A stretch of DNA of 53,855 bases, taken from an uncultured Brachyspira sp. (GTDB lineage: Bacteria; Spirochaetota; Brachyspiria; Brachyspirales; Brachyspiraceae). Shown in pieces: positions 41,305 to 49,756 of the stretch; the stretch's first letter is position 1, and each line of letters begins with the position of its first letter. Location: the NCBI RefSeq assembly GCF_934747485.1, contig NZ_CAKVGN010000012.1:1-53855 (forward strand). Direction: 5' to 3'. The translations under genes were made by a program, and so were the position numbers. The notes beneath the pieces were generated by a model. The model made no database searches, was not told where the DNA came from, and saw only the letters and a list, made by a program, of their open reading frames with translations.

Positions 41305-41706
41305 ATGTGCTATAAAAAAGACAAATTATATAAAAAAAGAGAAAATGAAAAAAGAGTAATGTTTTATATGATTAATCTTTATTGTAAACATCATCATAAA
41401 GATTATCAAAAAATTTGCTGTAAAACATTTGGAAGTAAGCCAATATGCAAAGAGTGCGAAGAAATATACAATTACTCAACAGAAAGAACAGACAAATGCA
41501 GATTTATAGAAACTAAAACTTTTTGCAGTGCCTGCCCAAAGCAATGTTATAAAACAAATATAAAAAATAAAGTAAAACAAATTATGTCTTTTTCTGGAAA
41601 AATAATGCTGATATATCACCCCATAATAGCATTAAAACATGTATTTGTTATGATAAGGCATAATTTTATAAAAAATAAAAGAGTAGATTTTAAGGGGATT
41701 ATATGA
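41305..41706 (+). CDS. ygbA: YgbA-family (nitrous-oxide-stimulated promoter) protein
   Basis: A 133-residue Cys-rich protein of the YgbA_NO family. The conserved series runs KRENEKRVMFYMINLYCKHHH, C-K-E-C-E-E-I-Y-N-Y-S-T-E-R-x-D-K-C, FCSACPKQCYK, and the closing IMSFSGKIMLIYHPIIALKH. The cysteines could bind a metal or iron-sulfur cluster. In E. coli the gene is induced by nitric oxide and supports recovery from nitrosative stress. The early start is kept because the KRENEK stretch belongs to the family. Its stop overlaps the start of a YbaN-like gene. Confidence 0.85.
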   Translation: MCYKKDKLYKKRENEKRVMFYMINLYCKHHHKDYQKICCKTFGSKPICKECEEIYNYSTERTDKCRFIETKTFCSACPKQCYKTNIKNKVKQIMSFSGKIMLIYHPIIALKHVFVMIRHNFIKNKRVDFKGII

Positions 41707-42065
41707 AAACATTATTAATAGTTTTAGGATTTATATGTGTGGCTATAGGAGCTATCGGTATAGTTGTGCCTATACTTCCTACAACACCTTTTTTGTTATT
41801 AGCATCATTCTTTTTTGCTAAGGGTTCTAAAAAATTTCATGATTGGTTTATGTCTACAAAACTATATAAAAAACATTTAGAGAGTTTTGTTAATTCAAGG
41901 GCTATGACTTTAAAATCTAAATTAACAATACTTCTTCCTGTTAGCTGTATGCTTATAATTACATTTATATTTGTTAATAATTTGCATGCAAGAATTTTGT
42001 TAGTTGTATTGTTTATAGGCAAATATTTATATTTTTTCACACAAATAAAAACAATAAAAGAATAA
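41703..42065 (+). CDS. YbaN/DUF454 inner-membrane protein
   Basis: A 120-residue membrane protein with about three hydrophobic segments. The DUF454 signature is clear: LGFICVAIGAIGIVVPILPT, TPFLLLASFFFAKGSKKFHD, then WFMSTKLYKKHLESF. The function of the family is unknown. It overlaps ygbA by 4 bases (ATGA), indicating translational coupling, so the two may act together in nitric-oxide or redox stress. The length equals the family norm. Confidence 0.88.
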   Translation: MKTLLIVLGFICVAIGAIGIVVPILPTTPFLLLASFFFAKGSKKFHDWFMSTKLYKKHLESFVNSRAMTLKSKLTILLPVSCMLIITFIFVNNLHARILLVVLFIGKYLYFFTQIKTIKE

Positions 42066-42115
42066 TAAAAATACATACACAAAAATACTTTAATTTTGTT
42101 TGGGAGAAATAATTG

Positions 42116-42715
42116 ATGGTAAAATATATACTTGTAATAAATATTATATTTTTATCCTTATTTTGTAATGAATTATACTCAGAAGAAAATAATGAAAAAA
42201 AAGGTTTTCAGTCTGTGCTTGATAATAGATTTTTTTCTATAGGTTTATTCAGCAGTGCAGATTCAATAAAAACATCTGTTAATATAGAATTTGGTTTTAA
42301 GTTAATGAAGTACAGTCATTTTCAGATAAAAAGCTATACTTCTGTTGTAGGTTCAAAAATATATGATGATAATCCGCAAATGTATCAATTAGGCATTATG
42401 CAAAAGTTTACATTTGGAGAAGATGACGAATATAAAGGGAGCATAAGCATATCAAGATATGGGTTTGCTTTTGGAAGTTTTGGATTTTTTTTTGATTCTG
42501 ATAAGAGCGGAAAGTTTTTATTTAGCGAGCCTTATTATTGTGAGGTTGGTGGCGGAGCTGGTTTTAATATAAATGTAAGTAAGCATGTTGGTATACTCTT
42601 AGAGTTCGGGGGAGGTCTTCATATGGTGGTAAATGGTAAAGAGCTTGGGTATCCTGAAAAAATAAATAAAGCTGGCTTTGGAAGAATGAGTATAGGGGCA
42701 AGGTATTATTTTTAG
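42116..42715 (+). CDS. beta-barrel-like exported protein
   Basis: A 199-residue protein with a signal peptide (about 1-22, ending YSEE). The mature part has alternating beta strands (SVNIEFGFKLMKYSHFQIKSY, YQLGIMQKFTFG, GSISISRYGFAFGSFGFFF, VGILLEFGGGLHMVV) and ends in IGARYYF with a terminal Phe, as expected of a small outer-membrane barrel. No named family recognised. The ATG at 42116 is chosen over a TTG one codon before, with GGGAG 9 bases upstream. Confidence 0.75.
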   Translation: MVKYILVINIIFLSLFCNELYSEENNEKKGFQSVLDNRFFSIGLFSSADSIKTSVNIEFGFKLMKYSHFQIKSYTSVVGSKIYDDNPQMYQLGIMQKFTFGEDDEYKGSISISRYGFAFGSFGFFFDSDKSGKFLFSEPYYCEVGGGAGFNINVSKHVGILLEFGGGLHMVVNGKELGYPEKINKAGFGRMSIGARYYF

Positions 42716-42906
42716 TATATAAAATTTTATTTATATTATATTGCATTATATTTTTTTTATAAAAAATAACTTTTATTATAAAAATAAACAAATCTATAAA
42801 AAAGTAATTATTTTATCTATCAAGCAAAGAAGTTTTTATTTAAAGCATTTTTGTTTTTAAACGACAATAAAAAAGATAGACTAAATTAAAAGTTGGCGTA
42901 TGATAA

Positions 42907-44151
42907 ATGAAAAAAATAAAATATGTAATTATAATACTTTTTATCACTATCAATTCAGTTTTTGCTAATAATTTTAAGGTGATATCAAGACAGGGAGAAG
43001 CTTCTGTTATTGTAAATAAAGAGCATTCTGATATAGATATAAAAAAAAGTTTTCCTGATGATTATTTTTCAATATCTACAAAAGAATCTTCATATATGGT
43101 TATAGATAACGGAGAGAAATCCATAATATTAATGCCTGAGTCTAAACTAACATTTAAAGATAATAAATTCACTCTCGATTTTGGCTATATATACATAAAA
43201 AGCAAACATAATGATGAAGTAAAAATTACTATAAACAAGGATAATAAATCATATAGCTTTAAAGGGAAATCATTTGCTGTCATTTCTTATGATAATAATC
43301 TTACAATATTAAGCCATGATAATGCTGTGAGAATAGAGCTTACTGAGTCATTAGGCATATCATATTATTTAGAGCCTTTTAACAAAGCATTAATAAACTC
43401 ATCTATGAACGGTCCTTATAATATTAATGCAAATGAGAAAAGTTTATTAGAAAATGTTTCAAGGCAATTAGAAATAGAGATGAATGACCATTTAAATGAG
43501 GGTATAGAGAGATATAACTTTAATATATTAGAAGGCAGCAAAAATGAAACTACAATATATAGAATAGTTCATCCTAAAAAAGGACCTAATGTATTTTTAA
43601 TAGTTCCGCATGGAAGCGAGAGAGTTGGTACTGATGTAGCAATAGAGAGGCTCAATATGCCTATAAAAAGAGGAAGCTTAACAATAATACCTATAGCTGT
43701 GCCTGAGGCTTATAGACTCAATACTCGTGCAATAGAAGGACAAGATATTAATAACAGATTTTTTGATAAGAAGATTAATAGAACAGATACGGATAAATTA
43801 GCACAAAAGTATATGGATATGCTTGATGAATATGATATAGATGTTGTACTTACGCTTCATGAAGGTAATGGTTTTAAAGAGTTTTTTGGAGATTCTATTA
43901 TATATGACAGCAGAAAATTAGATGATAATGTTAAAAAGGTTCTTGATAATATTAATTCAAGAATAGAGCCTATGAAATTTAAGTTCAAACAAATGTATTA
44001 TCCAATGCCTACAACTATCACATATTATGCGGCAGAAAAGGGAATAGAAGCATACGGCATAGAGCTTACACGTAATTTGGATTATGACAAAAAAAGAATA
44101 ATAATGCATACCATATTGAGTGAGTTTTTTAAAATATACGGCTTAGAATAA
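42907..44151 (+). CDS. exported FecR-like/M14-type zinc amidase fusion
   Basis: A 414-residue protein with a signal peptide (1-20). Residues about 23-165 look like a FecR-type domain (FKVISRQGEASV, then a block ending SLGISYYLEPFNKALI). Residues about 205-410 match the M14 succinylglutamate-desuccinylase/aspartoacylase branch. Zinc ligands fit His235, Glu238 (PHGSE) and His318 (TLHEG), with catalytic Glu386 in YGIELTR and the D-x-N-x-R stretch at 280-284. It would be a periplasmic deacylase or peptidase with a built-in sensing or binding domain. Substrate is unknown. The ribosome site is weak. Confidence 0.75.
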   Translation: MKKIKYVIIILFITINSVFANNFKVISRQGEASVIVNKEHSDIDIKKSFPDDYFSISTKESSYMVIDNGEKSIILMPESKLTFKDNKFTLDFGYIYIKSKHNDEVKITINKDNKSYSFKGKSFAVISYDNNLTILSHDNAVRIELTESLGISYYLEPFNKALINSSMNGPYNINANEKSLLENVSRQLEIEMNDHLNEGIERYNFNILEGSKNETTIYRIVHPKKGPNVFLIVPHGSERVGTDVAIERLNMPIKRGSLTIIPIAVPEAYRLNTRAIEGQDINNRFFDKKINRTDTDKLAQKYMDMLDEYDIDVVLTLHEGNGFKEFFGDSIIYDSRKLDDNVKKVLDNINSRIEPMKFKFKQMYYPMPTTITYYAAEKGIEAYGIELTRNLDYDKKRIIMHTILSEFFKIYGLE

Positions 44152-44209
44152 AAATTGTATTTAATTTGTTATAATATATAATGTAGTATTATTTTATTTA
44201 AGGATTATT

Positions 44210-44980
44210 ATGCTATCATTAAGAAAGGCATTAGAAAAAAAAGATTTTGAAGTAGTGGATTTATTTACTTTATCATTTTCACTTTTTAGACATAATTTTG
44301 TTAATTTTTTGTTGGTAGGCTTTTTATGTGCGATGCCGATTATTATTACAACTATATATTTTCCTCCTTCTATGTTTGACCCTGCAAAGATGCAAACGCC
44401 TAAAGATATTCTTGATTGGTTTCAAAATGAGGTTAATGAGGGTTTTTATATTAATTTGTTCTTATCTTGGTTTTTGGATATCATTGCTACAGTATCAATT
44501 TCATTATTAGTAGAGGGATTAATTTATGATAAAATTAGAACGGCTTCTTTTGCAATAGTTAAAACTTTTCAAATGATAATTCCAATATTAATAACTTCCA
44601 TTATCACAATAATTATATACTTTTTTGGGCTTTCTTTCTTTGTATTTCCCGGTTTAGTGCTTATGATTTTATTTATGTTTACAACAAACATATGTGCTTT
44701 AAGGCATACTTGGGGAATAGATGCTATTAGATATTCTTTTTCTTTGGTAAAGCCTAAGTTTTTTAAATCTTTATCTATGCTTGCTTTTATAGTATTGTTT
44801 CAAAATGCTTTAGTAATTACTTTCCCTTCTGCTCCAATGGATACAAGGGAAGGAGTGTTATACTATTTTTTATCTATGATAATACTATATTTCTTTGATA
44901 CTTATTTTAAAATATTAATATCACTATATTTCCTAAATAGAGATTTTGTTACTAATGCTGCATTAGATGATGATATTTAA
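44210..44980 (+). CDS. integral membrane protein, unknown function
   Basis: A 256-residue polytopic protein with about five or six hydrophobic segments (33-52, 82-103, 125-160, 190-205, 222-245). It has the style of DUF975 or glycerophosphodiesterase-linked membrane domains (SFSLFRHNFVNFLLVGF at the start, FPGLVLMILFMFT and the AIRYSFSLVKPKFFKSL loop), but I cannot assign it firmly. The ribosome site AAGGA is well placed. Its last 4 bases overlap, tail-to-tail, the end of the DUF4340 gene on the other strand. Confidence 0.75.
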   Translation: MLSLRKALEKKDFEVVDLFTLSFSLFRHNFVNFLLVGFLCAMPIIITTIYFPPSMFDPAKMQTPKDILDWFQNEVNEGFYINLFLSWFLDIIATVSISLLVEGLIYDKIRTASFAIVKTFQMIIPILITSIITIIIYFFGLSFFVFPGLVLMILFMFTTNICALRHTWGIDAIRYSFSLVKPKFFKSLSMLAFIVLFQNALVITFPSAPMDTREGVLYYFLSMIILYFFDTYFKILISLYFLNRDFVTNAALDDDI

Positions 44981-45888
44981 TTTTTTATTATATCATTTAT
45001 TTTTTCTTCTAAATTTTGAAAATTAGATTCTAATAAATAATATCTGTTATTATCATTTACCAATTCTATTTCATAATTATCTGTTTTAGAATATATATTA
45101 TAATTTACAGTTTTATTATCTGATAAATATATTTCTATTTTATATAATAAATTAGATTTTTGAGCATTGTCTTTTATAAGCCCGTCTGCTTCAAGATTAG
45201 CAGTAGAATATAGAGAAGTATATATATCTTCTTGATTAACATTTTTGCTATTCCAAGTTTTAGTCCAATTTGTAGAATCAGTTTTTTCTATAGTGTATGA
45301 ATTGTTATTGTATGATATAGTTATTTTATTTATATCATCAATTTTTACAGATGATATGGTTTTATTTATTAAATCATCTTCTGTTTTATCAAATATATCT
45401 TTAGGGTTAATAGGTGTGTTTCCAATCAAATAAACATTTTTGTCATTATTAATTTGTGCATATACTAAGTTTCCAAAATTAGCTTTCATGCCGAATCTTA
45501 TATTTCTAACTTCTTTAGATGAAGAGTCTTTTGCTTTTACAATTAAAGCTTCATTATCTGTGAGGCTGTATTTATCTAATATTTCAGTATTTCCTCTGGA
45601 TAATAATTCTACAGGCTGTATATTATTAAATGCATTTGTTATTGATTCTACTGCATTAATATTAGCATTATATTTATCATTTATTATCCATTTATTATCA
45701 TTAAATTTTATTGTAATAGTTTCGTTGCCGTTTCTTGTAATAGTGATTTCGCTTAATTGAGTATTTATAGCTTTAAATTGAGGCAAAGAATAGCCTTTAT
45801 TTTTTAATGTAATTGTGAGTATTAAAATTACTGTTAGAACTACCACTATAGAAGAGAGTATTATATATTTCTTTTGAAAGTTTGCCAT
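44977..45888 (-). CDS. DUF4340 domain membrane-anchored protein
   Basis: A 303-residue protein with one N-terminal membrane segment (about 8-28) and an extracytoplasmic beta-rich part. The pattern ITITRNGNETITIKFNDNKW, AVESITNAFNNIQPVELLSR and KYSLTDNEALIVKAKDSS is that of DUF4340, here with two repeats. Such proteins usually accompany GldG/GldF-like ABC transporter genes, which are absent from this window. An ATG exists at 45903, but GGAG within that codon stretch lies 9 bases before the ATG at 45888, which is preferred. The promoter is at 45928-45955. Confidence 0.82.
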   Translation of the reverse strand: MANFQKKYIILSSIVVVLTVILILTITLKNKGYSLPQFKAINTQLSEITITRNGNETITIKFNDNKWIINDKYNANINAVESITNAFNNIQPVELLSRGNTEILDKYSLTDNEALIVKAKDSSSKEVRNIRFGMKANFGNLVYAQINNDKNVYLIGNTPINPKDIFDKTEDDLINKTISSVKIDDINKITISYNNNSYTIEKTDSTNWTKTWNSKNVNQEDIYTSLYSTANLEADGLIKDNAQKSNLLYKIEIYLSDNKTVNYNIYSKTDNYEIELVNDNNRYYLLESNFQNLEEKINDIIKN

Positions 45889-45927
45889 CAAATTATTCTC
45901 CATAATTTTATTTGTAATTAAAAAATT

Positions 45928-45955
45928 ATTATATAGAAATAAAAAAAATTGTAAA
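45928..45955 (-). promoter_or_regulatory. promoter of the DUF4340 gene
   Basis: Minus-strand TTTACA (45950-45955), a 16-bp spacer and TATAAT (45928-45933). Confidence 0.72.
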
Positions 45956-46022
45956 GTATTAACGAATGTAATATCATGTTTGTGTGAATGTTGAAATATT
46001 GACTTTTACGATGCTATTTAAA

Positions 46023-46637
46023 TTATTTATGAATATATCTGTTATCTAAACAAAATTTAATAAATTCATGCATATTTGAAATGTTTTTTACTTTTAAAAG
46101 TTTTTGATAAAATTCTTCTATCTGCTTAACATCACTTTCTATATCTTGTTTGGTAATTGGAAATATCTTTATATAATTTTTCTTATCTTTTTTATTTTTT
46201 ATAGTATTTTTATCAATAATTTTAGCTTTAATTAATACATCTTCTAAGTTTGTAATATTATATATTGGTAGTATATATTTATAACCCCAATAATTTTTGA
46301 ACATATTTTTATTTATGAAATTATTTTTTTCTTCATTATTTTTGCAGTCATCTGTATCCATTATTATAAATATTTTAAAATCTTTATCTATTATTATTTC
46401 ATTATCTTTAATTTCCAAATCATCTTTATATGTATTTTTAAAATTATCTAATGTATCAATATCTTTACCTTTTAATCTTTTCATTATACTTGATATTTGT
46501 ATAGAATTGCCACCTTTGTTTTTTGATACTATATCAATTTTTAGTTTTAACTTTCTTTTTATAAAATCACACATTTGTAATTCAGATTTACCATGAACAA
46601 TAACTATAGCTTTAAGATAATTTCCTTTATAGGACAT
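46023..46637 (-). CDS. TOPRIM-like protein paired with an AAA ATPase
   Basis: A 204-residue cytoplasmic protein. The opening AIVIVHGKSE places a conserved Glu19 after a beta strand. A second strand ends in FIIMDTDD (D94-x-D96). A third acidic site lies in NITNLEDVL (Glu132). This Glu ... Asp-x-Asp layout is that of TOPRIM metal-binding domains found in OLD nucleases, RloB and the DUF4435 partner of PARIS. It starts 4 bases after the ATPase stop, with its GGAGG ribosome site inside the ATPase gene, so the two are coupled. A nuclease or nucleotidyl role is inference. No named family is certain. Confidence 0.72.
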   Translation of the reverse strand: MSYKGNYLKAIVIVHGKSELQMCDFIKRKLKLKIDIVSKNKGGNSIQISSIMKRLKGKDIDTLDNFKNTYKDDLEIKDNEIIIDKDFKIFIIMDTDDCKNNEEKNNFINKNMFKNYWGYKYILPIYNITNLEDVLIKAKIIDKNTIKNKKDKKNYIKIFPITKQDIESDVKQIEEFYQKLLKVKNISNMHEFIKFCLDNRYIHK

Positions 46638-46641
46638 ATAG

Positions 46642-47967
46642 TTATTCCTCCAATATATCTTTAAAATCTATATCAGAAACAATTGGAATTCCATAGTATA
46701 TTCCTTTTAAATATCTTTTTCTAAAGTTTATATTTGGATGTTCTTTATCATATTCTGTTATAGGAACTAGTATTTTTTTTCCTTCACTGTCTATATTAAA
46801 TATATATATACATTCTTTTTTTATATCTGACTCTAAAATAGTTGTATTATGAGTTGTTAATATAAATTGTCCTTTAATATCACTAAATAGTGATTTTAGT
46901 ATTGATGCAGTTAAAATATCATGTATACCACTATCTAATTCATCTATTGCTACTATATTATTTTTTTTCATAGATGATAATATTAATGGAAATAATCTGA
47001 GTAATTTTTGTGTTCCTGTTGATTCTAATTTAAAGTCTATATCTATAATTTTTCCGTATATTTGTTTTTTTATAAATAAATTATAATAAAATTCATTATC
47101 TTTTCTTTCTTTTTTATAATATACTTTTTTTATATCACTATATATAGAAGTAAAAAAGTTATTTAATATTTTTTCTGTATGATTAAGTTTTTCTTCTTCA
47201 TTTATTTTGATGGAACCATTATCCATAATAGAAATAAATTTTTTATCTACACTTATTTTTCCTTTTTCTATATTACTTTCATTTTTTATATAAATAGACA
47301 TTGATAAAAAATATTTAATAACCTCAAATATATTATTATTTATATTTTTTGACATATATTTTTTTGATTTATCTTCTTGTTCAAATAATAGAATAGATAA
47401 AAAAGAATGCTTACCCCAAAATTTATCTTTTAAATCTTTTATTTCATTTAAATATTTATCAGATTTAAATAATGATGGATTTATATAATTATCTTTATTA
47501 GATAATTCAAAATATTTAGTTTTATTTTTGTCTAAAACATATTCTAATTTTTCTTTAACAATATTTTCATTATCAGTTTCAATATAATATACTCCGTTTT
47601 TACCATTTAGTTTAAAACCAAATTCTAAAATCATATTATCTTTGGAACCAATAGTTTTATTTTTTTCTATTATAGTATCTAAATTTTTGAAATTATCCTT
47701 TAATACTTTATTAAAAAAGAAATCTAATTCTTTTTTATTTTTTTTATCATCAGAATTTTCTAACATAAATTTATCTATAGCTGTTTTATATATTTTAGTA
47801 TTTAATGTGTCAAATAAAGTAAAAAATGCATTTATAAAATTTGTCTTACCAGCTCCATTTTCGCCGTAAATTATAATCATTTTTTTAGGATTATTTTTTG
47901 ATGATGTTAAATCTACTTCAAAATCAATTAATGATTTATAATTTTTAAGTTTTACATAAGTAAACAT
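46642..47967 (-). CDS. AAA (ABC/SMC-like) ATPase of OLD/RloA/AriA type
   Basis: A 441-residue ATPase with an interrupted ABC-type domain. Walker A is G35-ENGAGKT42, right after MFTYVKLKNYKSL (a start typical of OLD/RecF-like ATPases). A long, Lys/Asn-rich insertion runs from about 55 to 300. The signature is S316-TGTQ, Walker B is AIDELDSG (341-345) and the switch His is His373 in LTTHNTT. The C-terminal IVSDIDFKDILEE is short, with no fused nuclease. The separate TOPRIM-like gene follows immediately. This layout is shared by several two-gene phage-defence systems. The pair is very AT-rich even for this window. Confidence 0.85.
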   Translation of the reverse strand: MFTYVKLKNYKSLIDFEVDLTSSKNNPKKMIIIYGENGAGKTNFINAFFTLFDTLNTKIYKTAIDKFMLENSDDKKNKKELDFFFNKVLKDNFKNLDTIIEKNKTIGSKDNMILEFGFKLNGKNGVYYIETDNENIVKEKLEYVLDKNKTKYFELSNKDNYINPSLFKSDKYLNEIKDLKDKFWGKHSFLSILLFEQEDKSKKYMSKNINNNIFEVIKYFLSMSIYIKNESNIEKGKISVDKKFISIMDNGSIKINEEEKLNHTEKILNNFFTSIYSDIKKVYYKKERKDNEFYYNLFIKKQIYGKIIDIDFKLESTGTQKLLRLFPLILSSMKKNNIVAIDELDSGIHDILTASILKSLFSDIKGQFILTTHNTTILESDIKKECIYIFNIDSEGKKILVPITEYDKEHPNINFRKRYLKGIYYGIPIVSDIDFKDILEE

Positions 47968-48002
47968 TATATGTTAGCCTTTATTTTTTTAATTTTTATT
48001 AC

Positions 48003-48030
48003 ATTTTATCATAAATTTAATAAAAATCAA
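48003..48030 (-). promoter_or_regulatory. promoter of the AAA/TOPRIM-like pair
   Basis: Minus-strand TTGATT (48025-48030), a 16-bp spacer and TAAAAT (48003-48008), about 35 bases before the ATG, so the pair has its own promoter. Confidence 0.65.
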
Positions 48031-48049
48031 CCTTGAATATTAATTACTC

Positions 48050-48077
48050 TTTACAATAGCACTATTTATATTATAAT
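48050..48077 (+). promoter_or_regulatory. promoter of purH
   Basis: TTTACA (48050-48055), a 16-bp spacer and TATAAT (48072-48077). I saw no PurR-like palindrome or riboswitch in the short leader. Confidence 0.72.
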
Positions 48078-48114
48078 GTCTTCATCAAAAAACTATATTT
48101 TATGGAGATTGTTT

Positions 48115-49644
48115 ATGATTAAAAGGGCGTTAATATCTGTATTTTATAAAGACGGGATATTAGATTTTGCTAAGTTTCTAACTTCAAAGAATGTGGAAAT
48201 TGTTTCTACAGGCGGAACTTATAAATATTTAAAAGAGAATAATGTGCCTGTAATAGAGGTTGCTGAAGTTACAGGGGCTAAAGAGATGCTTGATGGAAGA
48301 GTAAAAACTTTAGACCCAAAAATACATGGTGCAATACTCGCTATAAGAGATAATCCTGTTCATATGGAAACTATTAAAGAGAGAGGAATAACTCCTATTG
48401 ATATGGTTATAGTTAATCTTTATCCTTTCTTTGAAAAGGTTCAAGATGAGAGTTTAAAATTTGAAGAGAAGATAGAGTTTATTGATATAGGCGGACCTAC
48501 TATGCTTCGTTCTGCTGCCAAGTCTTTTAAAGATGTTGTTGTTATAAGCGATGTAAAAGATTATGATTTGGTAAAAAGTGAAATGGAAAAAGGAGAAGTT
48601 AGTTTTGAAACAAAAAAATATTTAGCTTCTAAAGTATTTAATTTAACTTCTGCTTATGATGCTGCAGTGTCTGAGTTTATGTTTAATTCATTAGAAAACA
48701 AAGAAGACAAAAAACTTAATTATTTGAATATGTCTTATGCATTAAAAGAAAAATTAAGATACGGGGAAAATCCTCATCAAGGTGCAAGCTATTATGTAGC
48801 AACTACAGATAAAGGCTCTATGAAAGATTATGAACAGTTAAACGGAAAAGAGCTTTCATTTAACAACATTAGAGATATGGATATAGCTTTAAAAATAGTG
48901 TTGGAGTTTGATGAATCTAAAAAAGAATATGCATGCTCTGCTATAAAACACTCTACTCCTTGCGGTGCTGCTTTGGGAGGCAGTGTATTAGAGGCTTATA
49001 ATAGAACTTATGAATGCGACCCTACTTCTATATTTGGTGGAATTGTGGCATTTAACAGCACTGTAGATGAGAATACAGCAAAAGAACTTATAAAAATATT
49101 CTTAGAAATTGTTATTGCTAAAGACTTTACTCCAGAAGCTTTGGAAGTATTAAAAACTAAAAAGAATTTAAGGGTTATAAAATACAAAACTAACACTAAT
49201 GATAAAATCAATCTTGTTAAAGTTGATGGGGGATTGCTTGTTCAAGATGAAGACACTATTTTAATGGAAGATTATAAGGTTGTAACAGAAAAAAAGCCTA
49301 CAGAAGAAGAGATGAAGAATTTAATATTCGGAATGAAGGTTGTAAAATATGCTAAATCAAATGCTATAGTGGTTATAAAAAACTTTATGGCTAAGGGTAT
49401 AGGAAGCGGACAAACTAATAGAATATGGGCTTGTGAAGATGCTTTGGAGCGTGCTGGTGACGGAGTTGTGATGGCATCTGATGCTTTCTTCCCATTTAGA
49501 GATGTAGTGGACGCTTGTGCTAAGTATAATATAAAAGCTATAATTCAGCCAGGAGGCTCTATGAGAGACCAAGAGTCCATTGATGCTTGTAATGAACATG
49601 GCATTGCTATGGTGTTTACTGGCATAAGACATTTTAAGCATTAA
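48115..49644 (+). CDS. purH: bifunctional AICAR transformylase / IMP cyclohydrolase
   Basis: A 509-residue enzyme for the last two steps of de novo purine synthesis: formylation of AICAR and ring closure to IMP. The N-terminal IMP cyclohydrolase domain shows STGGTYKYL and AEVTGAKEMLDGRVKTLDPKIHGAILA. The C-terminal transformylase shows LRYGENPHQGA, the catalytic K-H in IKHSTPCGAA and the final MVFTGIRHFKH. An upstream ATG at 48076 lies inside the -10 region. The ATG at 48115 has GGAG 7 bases before it. No other pur gene adjoins it. Confidence 0.96.
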   Translation: MIKRALISVFYKDGILDFAKFLTSKNVEIVSTGGTYKYLKENNVPVIEVAEVTGAKEMLDGRVKTLDPKIHGAILAIRDNPVHMETIKERGITPIDMVIVNLYPFFEKVQDESLKFEEKIEFIDIGGPTMLRSAAKSFKDVVVISDVKDYDLVKSEMEKGEVSFETKKYLASKVFNLTSAYDAAVSEFMFNSLENKEDKKLNYLNMSYALKEKLRYGENPHQGASYYVATTDKGSMKDYEQLNGKELSFNNIRDMDIALKIVLEFDESKKEYACSAIKHSTPCGAALGGSVLEAYNRTYECDPTSIFGGIVAFNSTVDENTAKELIKIFLEIVIAKDFTPEALEVLKTKKNLRVIKYKTNTNDKINLVKVDGGLLVQDEDTILMEDYKVVTEKKPTEEEMKNLIFGMKVVKYAKSNAIVVIKNFMAKGIGSGQTNRIWACEDALERAGDGVVMASDAFFPFRDVVDACAKYNIKAIIQPGGSMRDQESIDACNEHGIAMVFTGIRHFKH

Positions 49645-49692
49645 AAAATACATATTTTTTAGGAATTTTTACTAATTTGTACAGTTTTTTAC

Positions 49693-49721
49693 TTGACAAA
49701 ATTTATTATTTATTGTATTGT
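49693..49721 (+). promoter_or_regulatory. promoter of the peroxiredoxin gene
   Basis: TTGACA (49693-49698), a 17-bp spacer and TATTGT (49716-49721). A short GTATAC palindrome at 49726-49731 lies at the start-site region, but I do not recognise a PerR or OxyR site. Confidence 0.65.
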
Positions 49722-49756
49722 TAGAGTATACAAACATAAATAAAAAGGAGTTTATA

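Noticed and set aside
46023..47967. Firm naming of the cassette as PARIS, RloAB or Gabija
   Set aside because: The ATPase motifs are shared by all of them, and the small protein's motif spelling and length do not match AriB, RloB or GajB clearly enough from reading alone.
49718..49756. Longer N-terminus for the peroxiredoxin and an oxidative-stress operator in its promoter
   Set aside because: AAGGAG directly precedes the ATG at 49757, and the only palindrome nearby (GTATAC) is too short to assign to PerR or OxyR.
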